Assembly: GCA_020723505.1 (NCBI GenBank)
Contig: DYIT01000009.1
Span: forward strand, 41,149-76,947
DNA: 35,799 nt
Direction of reading: 5' to 3'
From: Candidatus Kuenenia stuttgartensis
Lineage (GTDB): Bacteria > Planctomycetota > JAKEIC01 > DYIT01
Made by a program: the position numbers and the translations under genes. Below, piece after piece: positions 15,662 to 24,276 of this stretch. Numbering within the stretch: position 1 is the stretch's first letter; every line of letters begins with the position of its first letter. The notes under the pieces are model-generated. The model was not told the origin of the DNA and did no database searches. It saw nothing but the letters and a program-made list of their open reading frames with translations.

Positions 15662-17744
15662 ACGGCCTGTCCTGCGGCTTGCCGAGGACAACCGGGACCT
15701 GCACGCGGCCCGCGCGGGCGGAGAAATAGGACACGTTGTCGAGGAGGAAGGGCCTGAGCTCGGCGACCGTGATCTTCCCGTCGCCGTCCTGGTCCGCCTT
15801 CTTCTCCTCCATGGCCTTGAGAAAGACCGTGGTGAAGAGCCCGCCCTGGCCGAACAGCGGGTTGTTCGACTTCAATTCCGCCGCGCCCCCCTTCCCGTCC
15901 GACGCGCACAGGAGCAGCAGCCTGTCCTCGTCCTTCTTCGACGCGCCCAGAATCGATGCCGGGGCCTCGGCCAGCGCTTTCTCGCCCCCCGCGGCCGATC
16001 CCGGGGCGGTGCGAAGGCCGGAGCCTGCTGCTCCTGCGAAAGAGGCGTCGAGCAGGACCGCGAGCCTGCGGACCTTGGTCCTCGCCAGCGCGCCCCCGAC
16101 GTACGACAGGGGGAAGAACCCATGGGCGGATGATCCCTTGAAGTCCGACAGCGCGAGGCCGAGGACCGGGCCCGACGCGTCCATGACGCAGGCCCCGGTG
16201 CCGGCGAAATAGAACACCAGGACGTCCTGGTCGAACAGGCGGGGCTCGACCTTCTCGAACGCCGCGGTCAGGTCGCGGGCCGAAAGCCCGGCGCGGGCGA
16301 GAAGAAACCGGTTCTCCTCCGGGATCGCGAGAGCGCCGGCCGCGAAGGCCATGAAACGCCTGGCGTCGTCGATTGCCAATGCGGCCGCGCCGCCTGGGCC
16401 CGGATCGGCGGCGGCTATCACGTAGACCGAAGCCGGCTTGTAGGACGCCGTGAAGGACGCCTCGTCGCTTTGAAGGCCTTCGGAATCGGACGCCTTGAGG
16501 ACGAAGGCGTTGTCTCCCTCCGCTAGGTCCACGGTGAATTTTGCCACGGTCTTCACGCCCTTGCCGTCGCCGAAGGGCTCGTTCTCGAAGAAGCTCAGGT
16601 CGAACCTGGGATGGACCTCCACCTTGTTCACGAAGACCCTGATTGTGCACCCCTTCATGTCGTCCGTGACCGCGGCCTCCATTTCAAGCTTCGGATTGGC
16701 CGTGCGCAAGGTCCGTCCCGCCGGCGCAAGGACCGCAATCACCGGCCGGATCCCGCCGCCCCTGAAGGAGGGAGGAGTGGAGCTCCCGTCCGTCTTCCCG
16801 GGCCCGGGCTGGATTTCGGCCCCCTCCATCCACGCCATGGCCTCGTCGGGCATCTTCTCCTTTCCGCCAAGCCTCACGTAGGCGTCGAAATAGCTCCTGG
16901 CCGTCTTCCTGAGCTCAACGGCGGTCGTGCCCAGCTTCTCGGGTCCGGCCTTCACGACGAGCGGCATCAGCCTGCGGAGAATCCTTGGAAGATAGTCGCA
17001 GTCCAGGCCTTCGATTGAGGTTTCAAAGACCTCGGCCTTCGGCGCCGCGCCGGGCTTCATCGAGCTGAAATCGCCGTAGAGCGCGAGACCCTCCCTGTAG
17101 ATGCGGATTGCGTCGATTGACGAAAGCCGCCTGTCCATCTCGTGGCAGAGCGCGAAGTAGTAGAGGGCTTCGGGCTTCGAGGGCATGAGGGACGCGCACT
17201 TTTTGAAATGGTGGTAGGCCGAGTCCTTCTCGGCTTCGGGGGCGTAGAACTTGTCCAGGCCGAACAGCGAGACCGCGCGGCCGAAGGTGGACTCGTAGGA
17301 TTCCGGCTCGGCGACCAGGGAATCAGTGAATGCCTTGAGGGACCTGAAGTAGAACGAGGTCTCGTTCTTGTCCACGGCCTGCCTCAGGAGAAGGGCGCCC
17401 ATTTCGCGGAACACGTGGGCCTTCTTCCCGGTCTCGAAGGACGGGAAGTCGCCCGATTCGGAGAGCGCCTTGTATTTGGAGAAGGCATCGGAGAACCTCC
17501 TGAGCCTCGAAAGGGAGCGCGCGTGGTAGAAGGCAGCCTCCACGGAATCGGACTCGTAGGTCAGCGCCTCGGCGAACCGCGCCTCGGCTTCCGCGTAGCT
17601 CCTCGCCTCGAACAGGCTCTTCCCGTCCGAAAGGGCCTTCTCGTATTCCTCCGACGATCCGCAGCCCCCGAGCTGGGCGAAGATTAGCGCCGCGGCGGCC
17701 GGCAGAAGCGCGATGCGCCCCCTCATTGGATTGCTCCTATTCAA
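15654..17744 (-). CDS. TPR-like lipoprotein with a degenerate caspase-fold domain and an EF-hand
   Basis: Lipobox QLGGC; helical repeats; caspase-fold strand patterns VLVFYFAGTGA and VRRLAVLLDASFAG; EF-hand DQDGDGKITVAEL. Confidence 0.7.
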   Translation of the reverse strand: MNRSNPMRGRIALLPAAAALIFAQLGGCGSSEEYEKALSDGKSLFEARSYAEAEARFAEALTYESDSVEAAFYHARSLSRLRRFSDAFSKYKALSESGDFPSFETGKKAHVFREMGALLLRQAVDKNETSFYFRSLKAFTDSLVAEPESYESTFGRAVSLFGLDKFYAPEAEKDSAYHHFKKCASLMPSKPEALYYFALCHEMDRRLSSIDAIRIYREGLALYGDFSSMKPGAAPKAEVFETSIEGLDCDYLPRILRRLMPLVVKAGPEKLGTTAVELRKTARSYFDAYVRLGGKEKMPDEAMAWMEGAEIQPGPGKTDGSSTPPSFRGGGIRPVIAVLAPAGRTLRTANPKLEMEAAVTDDMKGCTIRVFVNKVEVHPRFDLSFFENEPFGDGKGVKTVAKFTVDLAEGDNAFVLKASDSEGLQSDEASFTASYKPASVYVIAAADPGPGGAAALAIDDARRFMAFAAGALAIPEENRFLLARAGLSARDLTAAFEKVEPRLFDQDVLVFYFAGTGACVMDASGPVLGLALSDFKGSSAHGFFPLSYVGGALARTKVRRLAVLLDASFAGAAGSGLRTAPGSAAGGEKALAEAPASILGASKKDEDRLLLLCASDGKGGAAELKSNNPLFGQGGLFTTVFLKAMEEKKADQDGDGKITVAELRPFLLDNVSYFSARAGRVQVPVVLGKPQDRPFN

Positions 17745-18309
17745 TGGCCACTATGATCTTCATCTTCGAGGATTCGGCCTGCCCCTCGCCCTTCTCGAGC
17801 GTCATCTCGAGATTGAGCACCGCGTCGGTCAGCCCGGAAACGAACCTGCCCGGCGAAATCCTGAAGAATATCACTCCCGCGAGGTTCGCGTCCTGGCCGA
17901 TTCTCGTCCCCTTCCTGCCCCTGAAGAAATCCTTGGAGATGTAGTCAATCTGGATTTCCATGTCCGCTTCGGCGAATGTCTGCGCGATGTCGATGGGCTT
18001 GAGTTCCGCGCCGTCCGGGAGAATCAGCGTCACCTCGTCCCGGAGCAGCGAGAACGAGTTCTTCCCCCTGTTGGACGCGTACAGGACTATCGGGATGATT
18101 CCGGCGGCTTTCATGTCCGCGGAGAGGTACCTAATCGATTTCCCCGCCTCGAACAGGGCCTCGGACGCCAGGAAGAGCCCGGACTGGTTCTTGCAGGACA
18201 GGAAGCAGTCGGCCCTGTAAGCCGGGTCGATCGGCATCGTCCTGTACGCCGCGCAGCCGGCGACGGTTTGGACCGCCGCCAATGCGGCGAGCAACGCTGG
18301 GAAGCGCAT
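17737..18309 (-). CDS. Small putative lipoprotein, unknown function
   Basis: MRFPALLAALAAVQTVAGCA signal peptide with lipobox; 3' end overlaps the start of the caspase-fold gene. Confidence 0.65.
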   Translation of the reverse strand: MRFPALLAALAAVQTVAGCAAYRTMPIDPAYRADCFLSCKNQSGLFLASEALFEAGKSIRYLSADMKAAGIIPIVLYASNRGKNSFSLLRDEVTLILPDGAELKPIDIAQTFAEADMEIQIDYISKDFFRGRKGTRIGQDANLAGVIFFRISPGRFVSGLTDAVLNLEMTLEKGEGQAESSKMKIIVAIE

Positions 18310-18524
18310 ATCGGATTCCTTGAAGAATTCCGCTCCGCCGCGGCAGTTCTTCGCAGCCAGGCGCGGATCGCCTGTGAAATTCTACGGGATTCGCATGCCG
18401 TCCGCAACATCGGTCCCGGATTCCGGCCTTCGCCGCAATCCCGCAGACCCGCCGAATCTCCTGCGGGAACCTGCGCGGCCGATTCCGCGCGCGACTCTTC
18501 ATCGCTTGACGTTCGGCCCGTCAG

Positions 18525-18553
18525 TTGACATCCCTCTCCCGCCCGGGGATAAT
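18525..18553 (+). promoter_or_regulatory. Near-consensus sigma70 promoter upstream of ubiX-like gene
   Basis: TTGACA (18525-18530), 17-nt spacer, GATAAT (18548-18553). Confidence 0.7.
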
Positions 18554-18642
18554 GTCGCCTCGATTGAGTCGGGGGGCGCCATGGGCGTCCTCAATCCGGG
18601 AAATGCGCTTTGAACGCGGGCCGGATTAGTCGGGGTGCTGGA

Positions 18643-19224
18643 ATGGCCACGAACGAATGGGTAGCGGCCCTGTCGGGGGCGTCCGGGCAGATCTACGGGA
18701 TAACCCTCGTCCGCATGCTTGCGGAACGCTGCAGGCGCGTCCACGTCGTGTTCACGGGGAGGGCGAAGGAGATTGCGAAGGTCGAGGAGGACGTGGACTT
18801 GAGCGCAGGCGGCATCGCGGCGCTCCTCCCCGCCCGGCTGAGGAAGAGGGTGGTCGTCTACGGCGCCCAGGACTGGACCGCGCCCTTCGCATCCGGAAGG
18901 CATCCGTTCAAGGGCATGGTCGTGGCCCCCTGCTGCATGGGGACCCTGGCCAGAATCGCGCACGGAATCTCATCGAACATAATCGAGAGGGCTGCGGACG
19001 TCGCGCTCAAGGAGCGGAGGAAGGTCGTGCTCGTGACGAGGGAGACGCCGCTCAGCCTGATCCACCTCGAGAACATGGCCGGCGCGACCCGCGCGGGGGC
19101 GGTCGTGCTTCCTGCATGCCCGGGTTTCTACCTGAAGCCTGAATCCGTCCAGGATCTCGTGGATTTCGTCGCGGAGAGGGCGGTAGCGGCCCTGGGCGCA
19201 GGCGCGGCAGTGTCCGGGGATTGA
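18643..19224 (+). CDS. ubiX: UbiX/Pad1-type flavin prenyltransferase
   Basis: ALSGASGQIYGITLVRML, APCCMGTLARIAHGISSNIIERAADVALKERRKVVLVTRETPLSLIHLENM. Confidence 0.9.
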   Translation: MATNEWVAALSGASGQIYGITLVRMLAERCRRVHVVFTGRAKEIAKVEEDVDLSAGGIAALLPARLRKRVVVYGAQDWTAPFASGRHPFKGMVVAPCCMGTLARIAHGISSNIIERAADVALKERRKVVLVTRETPLSLIHLENMAGATRAGAVVLPACPGFYLKPESVQDLVDFVAERAVAALGAGAAVSGD

Positions 19225-19328
19225 CCCTCGCGCACGGCCCGGCGAAAAAATTGGCGTTGGCATCAACTTTTTGTGAAAATCTGCTACTTAGATGGCGGAG
19301 GCAGTGATTCACCCGTCCGAGGTCTGTG

Positions 19329-19886
19329 ATGTCGAGCGATGACGTCCCACTCGTCGAAAAAGCCGTCCAGGGCGACCGCGAAGCGTTCGCAGCCCTGGTC
19401 CGGAAGCACCAGAAAAGCGTAATCGCTCTCGGTCATCACATCCTCGGGGATTTCCAGCAGGGCGAGGACGCGGCCCAGGAGGCGTTCCTCAGGGCGTTCA
19501 AATCCCTCTCGAGCCTGAGGGACCCAGCCAAGTTCCGGAGCTGGATAGGCGGCATCGCCTACAAGGTGTGCATCACATGGATTAGGGAGGAGAAGGTCAA
19601 GGCCCGGGCGGTCGAGAACGCGAAGGACGCCGGTTTCCGGCCCGGAGCGCCCGATTCGCTCAAGGTTTCGGTCGACGGCGGCCTGCCCCAGGAGATGGCC
19701 GCGAAGATCGTCGAGATGGCCGGAACGCTCCCGACCGAATCCAGGAGCCTTCTCGCGCTCAAGTACCTTCAGGGGATGAGCTACGCGGAAATCGCAGAGC
19801 TCCTGCAGGTGACCGAGGAGAAGGTGAAGTCGAGGCTTCACGTGGCGCGAACGAGGCTCAGGGAACTGATGGGCTGTCTTCAATGA
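19329..19886 (+). CDS. ECF-family RNA polymerase sigma factor
   Basis: Region 2 (GEDAAQEAFLRAFKSLSSLRDPAKFRSWI) and region 4 (LPTESRSLLALKYLQGMSYAEIAELLQVTEEKVKSRLHVARTRLRE). Confidence 0.9.
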   Translation: MSSDDVPLVEKAVQGDREAFAALVRKHQKSVIALGHHILGDFQQGEDAAQEAFLRAFKSLSSLRDPAKFRSWIGGIAYKVCITWIREEKVKARAVENAKDAGFRPGAPDSLKVSVDGGLPQEMAAKIVEMAGTLPTESRSLLALKYLQGMSYAEIAELLQVTEEKVKSRLHVARTRLRELMGCLQ

Positions 19887-19924
19887 TTCGCCTGTAATAG
19901 AAGCCTCCAAGACGGGCGAATCAT
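19883..19924. repeat. Inverted repeat spanning the end of the sigma gene
   Basis: ATGATTCGCC (19883-19892) and GGCGAATCAT (19915-19924), 22-nt loop; includes the stop codon. Confidence 0.6.
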
Positions 19925-20081
19925 GTCAAATTGAAGAATGGCGATTATACGCATCCTCGTAACCATCAGGGCTTTGGTCTTGCGCGCTTCTTGAAAGGGT
20001 CGATTCCGCCGGCAGCTTGAATCCGGGTTTTTGCGGCGGAATCTTCAATAGCTCCGCCTGACCGGCGGGAAGGGGTCGGAC

Positions 20082-21980
20082 ATGGATTGCAAAGACGTAT
20101 CCGCTTTCCTCGAAACCTACAAGAAGGGGGAATCCGCGCTCTCGTCGAACCGGGAAGCGCAGGAGCATTTCAAGTCGTGCAAGGCCTGCAAGGAAGCCTT
20201 TGACGGGGTGCTGCTCGACGCGGACGCCGCCGTTTTCTCAAAGGCGTTCCTTTCCAGGAAGCCCTCGCGCGACATCGCCGCCGAAGTGCTCAAGGCCCTG
20301 CCTGAACCCGAGAAGGAGGGCTCCGGCGGCGATGAGAAGGCGCCCAAGGCCGGGGGCAGGACAAAGTCGTCCGGCAGGCTGAAGCCGGTGAGAACCGGGG
20401 AGGAGAAGGTCAAGCCCTCGTCCGGCGAGATGAAGTCTTTCAAGCCCGGGTCGAAGACCGCCATCCGCCGCAGGAAGCCGGACGACACGACCGTGTTCTT
20501 CGGGGAGAACCTCTTCCAGTCAACGGACAAGAAGACCGGCGGGTTCACCATCAAGTACTGCGAGGAATGCAACGAGCGCATCAGTCTCGCGGACATCGAG
20601 AGCGGGATGGCCCTGACTTACAAGGACGCCACCTATTGCCCGAAGTGCAAGGGCAAGGTTGCTGAGTTCATAGAGGCCGACGGCGGTTCTGCGGAACCCG
20701 ACGAGAGGAAGGCGACCAGGGTGGCGCGGCCGGTGCAGGCGAGGCCCTCCGGCGTCGCGAGGGGATCCGGCAAGAAACCGATGAATCTCCCGCTCGTGGG
20801 CGGCGGCATCATCGGCGTCGCCCTCGTCCTCATCGTGGCCCTCGTCGTAATCATGAACTCCGGGGGAAAGCCCTCGCCGGAGTCCTCGAAAGCCGGCTCC
20901 CAGAAGGGGCAGGATTCCTCCAGGAAAACCCCCGAAGGACGTGACGAGACCTCCGGCAAGAAGGAAGCGAAGAACGACGCGGAGGCGAATGTCGAGGACC
21001 CGAAGAAATCCAGGCAGGAAGAGGAGATGATAAAAATCCGGGAAAAGGAGCGGAAGGAGAAGGAGGAGAAGGACAGGAAGATTGCCGAGGTCGACAAGCT
21101 GATTGACGAGACCTGCGCCAAGTCAACCTCGCTGATTGACGAGAAGAAGTTCAAGGACGCGCTCGACCTTTGCAGCGAAGTGCTTCAGAAGATGGAGGGC
21201 ATGGAGCCCACGGAGGTCCAGAAGAAGAAGCTCGAGTCCCAACTTTCGAGCGTGAAGAGCAACTGGAGGAGCGCCGCCTTCAGGAAAATCCAGGAAATCA
21301 AGGACATGGCCGACAAATACGAAAGCCAGAGGGAGTACGAGAAGGCCCTGAAGGTCCTCGACGAGTTCCCCGAGGATTGGAAAGGCGTGGAGGATCCCGA
21401 CGGATCCTTCGAGAGGGCCTTGTACGACCTGACCGGGCTCAAGAGAACGATAAACTACCGCTGGGAGGCGTACAAGAAGGGCCAGATCGAGGAGCAGAAG
21501 AAGAAATTCCACATCGGGATTGCCGCAGGCGAGGAGCATGAGGCATTCTCGAGCGAGGATTCCCTCAGGGCGAACTGGAGCGGAAGGGGGACGATTAATT
21601 ACGACAAGGCCGAGAAGATTGTCACCGTCACGACATCGGACGCAAACGCCCCCGCGATTCTCTTCGCGACGTTCAAGAACAAGGACGCCTGGCTGGATTA
21701 CGAGCTGTCCTTCGAATACAAATCCGACTGCGGACTACTACTCCACTACCGAATCAAGCCCGGCACCAAGGGGCAGGCCGCCCGCCTGGACGTGCAGAAC
21801 GCGTGGAAGAAGGTCCGTTTCGTCCTCTCAGGACTCTCGGCGCAGATGTTCGTGGACGAGGAGAAAGTCGATGGAATAGTGGACCTCCATCCGGGCTACT
21901 TCGCCTTCCAGCCGTTCTCGACCGGCTCGATTCAGCTCAGGAACCTCAAGATAAAGGTCATGAAACTCGAGGAGAAGTAG
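20082..21980 (+). CDS. Zinc-finger membrane anti-sigma/sensor protein with an LamG/DUF1080-like C-terminal domain
   Basis: N-terminal HFKSCKAC (ZAS/zf-HC2-like), second zinc ribbon CEEC...CPKC, one TM helix (LPLVGGGIIGVALVLIVALVVIM), charged coiled coil, C-terminal beta-rich domain ending STGSIQLRNLKIK. Confidence 0.65.
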   Translation: MDCKDVSAFLETYKKGESALSSNREAQEHFKSCKACKEAFDGVLLDADAAVFSKAFLSRKPSRDIAAEVLKALPEPEKEGSGGDEKAPKAGGRTKSSGRLKPVRTGEEKVKPSSGEMKSFKPGSKTAIRRRKPDDTTVFFGENLFQSTDKKTGGFTIKYCEECNERISLADIESGMALTYKDATYCPKCKGKVAEFIEADGGSAEPDERKATRVARPVQARPSGVARGSGKKPMNLPLVGGGIIGVALVLIVALVVIMNSGGKPSPESSKAGSQKGQDSSRKTPEGRDETSGKKEAKNDAEANVEDPKKSRQEEEMIKIREKERKEKEEKDRKIAEVDKLIDETCAKSTSLIDEKKFKDALDLCSEVLQKMEGMEPTEVQKKKLESQLSSVKSNWRSAAFRKIQEIKDMADKYESQREYEKALKVLDEFPEDWKGVEDPDGSFERALYDLTGLKRTINYRWEAYKKGQIEEQKKKFHIGIAAGEEHEAFSSEDSLRANWSGRGTINYDKAEKIVTVTTSDANAPAILFATFKNKDAWLDYELSFEYKSDCGLLLHYRIKPGTKGQAARLDVQNAWKKVRFVLSGLSAQMFVDEEKVDGIVDLHPGYFAFQPFSTGSIQLRNLKIKVMKLEEK

Positions 21981-22043
21981 GTCTGCGTTACCCGCGCCCT
22001 GCCCCCGCGGATGCAGGTCTTCCGGGCGAAGGCGGAGAAAAAA

Positions 22044-22069
22044 AATCCCCGGCGGGTGCGCCGGGGATT
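22044..22069 (-). terminator. Intrinsic terminator for the Lys-rich gene
   Basis: AATCCCCGGCG-GGTG-CGCCGGGGATT, 11-bp perfect stem; A-run at 22038-22045 becomes the U-tract on the minus strand. Confidence 0.85.
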
Positions 22070-22088
22070 GGAAGTCGTCTTCCGGATT

Positions 22089-22580
22089 CTACTTGTTGGC
22101 TTTCCTGTTCCTCAGGGCGTTCTTGGCCTTTGCAGGATGCTTTTTCGCGGCTCTGGGGTGCTTCTTTGCCCCGTTGATGCCCTTCTTCGCTGCGTTGCGA
22201 TTGTGAACCCTGTTCTTGAGGGCGTCCTTCGCCTTGCCCGGGTGCTTCTTTCCGGCACGCACTGCCTTTTTGGCGGCTTTCGGGTGCTTCTTGGCGCCGT
22301 GGAGCCCCTTCTTCGCCGCCTTGCGGTTATGAACCCTGTTCTTCAGGGCGTCCTTCGCCTTGCCCGGGTGCTTCTTTCCGGCATGCACTGCCTTTTTGGC
22401 GGCTTTCGGGTGTTCCTTTGCCGCATGGGCCGCCTTCTTCGCCGCATTGGGATGGTCCTTGGCCTTTTCCACGACCTTTTTTCCCGCCTTCTTCTTGCCG
22501 CCGGGAGCCGCGTCAGCCGTGCCGGCTGCAATAAGCATCGAAGCCAGGGCGGCCATCGCAATCATCAGGAACTTCTTCAT
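22089..22580 (-). CDS. Secreted Lys/Ala/His-rich repeat protein (histone-H1-like composition)
   Basis: Signal peptide MKKFLMIAMAALASMLIAAGTADA, then KKHPxAAKK repeats; strong RBS AAGGAGG before ATG. Confidence 0.75.
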   Translation of the reverse strand: MKKFLMIAMAALASMLIAAGTADAAPGGKKKAGKKVVEKAKDHPNAAKKAAHAAKEHPKAAKKAVHAGKKHPGKAKDALKNRVHNRKAAKKGLHGAKKHPKAAKKAVRAGKKHPGKAKDALKNRVHNRNAAKKGINGAKKHPRAAKKHPAKAKNALRNRKANK

Positions 22581-22682
22581 GGCTACCTCCTTGTTTCAGT
22601 AAGGTTTCTTTTCCGCATAGTAGTGGCGCATGACCGGTTTTTGCGACATGGAAAATCAAGAATCCGCCGAGAAACCCGCAAA

Positions 22683-22876
22683 TGAGCTTGGGGTCAGTCC
22701 CCGCATTTTGCAGAATAGATTCAATCAATCCTTCATACTGCGCAGCGGCTCCCGAAGCCAGCGCCTGCGGCACGGTTCAGAGCCGGATGGCACCCTGAAA
22801 CCACAAAATGGATCCAAACGCGGCATGAAGGACAGGGGAAATCCACTGCAAAATGCGGGGACTGACCCCAAGCTCA
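22683..22876. repeat. 194-bp element with perfect 31-nt terminal inverted repeats (MITE/REP-like)
   Basis: TGAGCTTGGGGTCAGTCCCCGCATTTTGCAG (22683-22713) is the exact reverse complement of 22846-22876. Confidence 0.9.
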
Positions 22877-22892
22877 AACGGGTTCGAAAGAA

Positions 22893-23693
22893 TCACTTGC
22901 GGTTTCCGGTCGAATCCCCGTCCTGGCCTTCGGCATCATTGCCGTCCAGAAGCTCCCTGCACCGCCTGTATACGGCTTTCAGGATGCGCTTCTCCTCCTC
23001 TCCGGACGGTTTGTGATTCTCGAGCCGCTTCAGAAGTTCCTTCAGGTTCCCCTTGCCCAGGCTTCTGCACTTTTCCGTGATCTCGAGCACTTTCTTCTTT
23101 CTCGGCCCTGCCTGCCTGTTCGGGTGGGAGTCGAGGTCCGAGACGAGGTTCATAATCGATGCATAGGCTTCGGAAACCGCCTTTTCATCAAATTCCAGCG
23201 CCGGCTTTTCACCCGGCAGCATGGCCTCCGGTTTCTTGTCTTCTGTCGCGGCTCCCGGCGGAGGCACGGGGGAAGGTTCGGGTTTCGGTTCCGCGCGCCC
23301 GTCCTGCTCCCCCGGCGCTTGATCTGTTCCCGCCTCTCCTCCTTCCCGGTTCCCGGCATTCCCTGCGGCAAGCAGGGTAATCCCCGCCGCGGCCGCGGAA
23401 AGCACGACGACCGCGAGCGAGAAGAGCAGCAGATGCGAGTTCCTTTTCCGGGCCTTCTCCTTCCTGATTGACATGAAGACCGAGGAGGCGAACGTGTCCG
23501 ACTTCGGCAATGCAGACGCGGCAGCGACGAGCTTTTCAACAGTCTCCTTGAGCTCGGTGAACGCCGCCATGCACGCCTTGCAGCGCAGGCAGTGATCGAG
23601 CACGGCGTTTTCCTCCGCCTTGTCCTCGAGCGCCGCCGCGAAACGGTCCCGCGCGTCTTCGCATTCGCGGGAAACGGGGTCAGTTCCGCTCAC
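22893..23693 (-). CDS. Membrane anti-sigma factor with zinc-finger-like N-terminus
   Basis: HCLRCKAC motif, single TM (LLLFSLAVVVLSAAAAGITLLAA), Pro/Glu-rich linker; overlaps the end of an ECF sigma gene. Confidence 0.75.
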   Translation of the reverse strand: MSGTDPVSRECEDARDRFAAALEDKAEENAVLDHCLRCKACMAAFTELKETVEKLVAAASALPKSDTFASSVFMSIRKEKARKRNSHLLLFSLAVVVLSAAAAGITLLAAGNAGNREGGEAGTDQAPGEQDGRAEPKPEPSPVPPPGAATEDKKPEAMLPGEKPALEFDEKAVSEAYASIMNLVSDLDSHPNRQAGPRKKKVLEITEKCRSLGKGNLKELLKRLENHKPSGEEEKRILKAVYRRCRELLDGNDAEGQDGDSTGNRK

Positions 23694-24276
23694 CCGACTT
23701 CCTTTCCCCGGCCGGAAGCCAGAAATTGAGGAGCGTCGTAAAGCCCTGCATCTTCTTCAAGCTCTGGGCGACCAAGGCATGGGCCCGGGATATCTGCTTG
23801 GTCACGGTCCCGAGGGGCCTGCCGAGAACCCTGGCAATCTCGTCGCAGGATTTCCCCGAGAAATACTTGAGGGACAGCACTTCCTTGTACGGATCAGGGA
23901 GGTCGTTCACGATGACGAATATCTCCCTGTGGAAGAGCGCCCTGCGTTCGGACGTCTCGAACCCGTCGCCTTCCGGCCTGACCGGGGGCTCTGCGGTCCT
24001 GCGCCTGTCCTTGCTCCATTCCCTGTATACGTTCCTGGCGATGCCGAAGAGCCATGACACGAACATGGAGGGATCCTCGATGGCTCCGAGCGAGAGATAG
24101 GCGCGCACGAATGTGTCGTGGGCAAGCTCCTCGGCTTCGGAGACGGAGGGGGTGATGCCCAGGAAATGGGCAATCACCTGGGTTTCGTAGCGGTTCACGA
24201 GCGCCTCGAAGGCCGAGTCGTCGCCCTTGCGCGCGGCTGCGGCGAGATCCGCTGTGAGCGCCTCGTCCATGGTCAC
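23680..24276 (-). CDS. ECF-family RNA polymerase sigma factor
   Basis: EAEELAHDTFVRAYLSLGAIEDPSMFVSWLFGIARN and LPDPYKEVLSLKYFSGKSCDEIARVLGRPLGTVTKQISRAHALV. GTG start overlaps the upstream stop (GTGA); ATG 24270 is an alternative. Confidence 0.9.
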   Translation of the reverse strand: MTMDEALTADLAAAARKGDDSAFEALVNRYETQVIAHFLGITPSVSEAEELAHDTFVRAYLSLGAIEDPSMFVSWLFGIARNVYREWSKDRRRTAEPPVRPEGDGFETSERRALFHREIFVIVNDLPDPYKEVLSLKYFSGKSCDEIARVLGRPLGTVTKQISRAHALVAQSLKKMQGFTTLLNFWLPAGERKSGERN

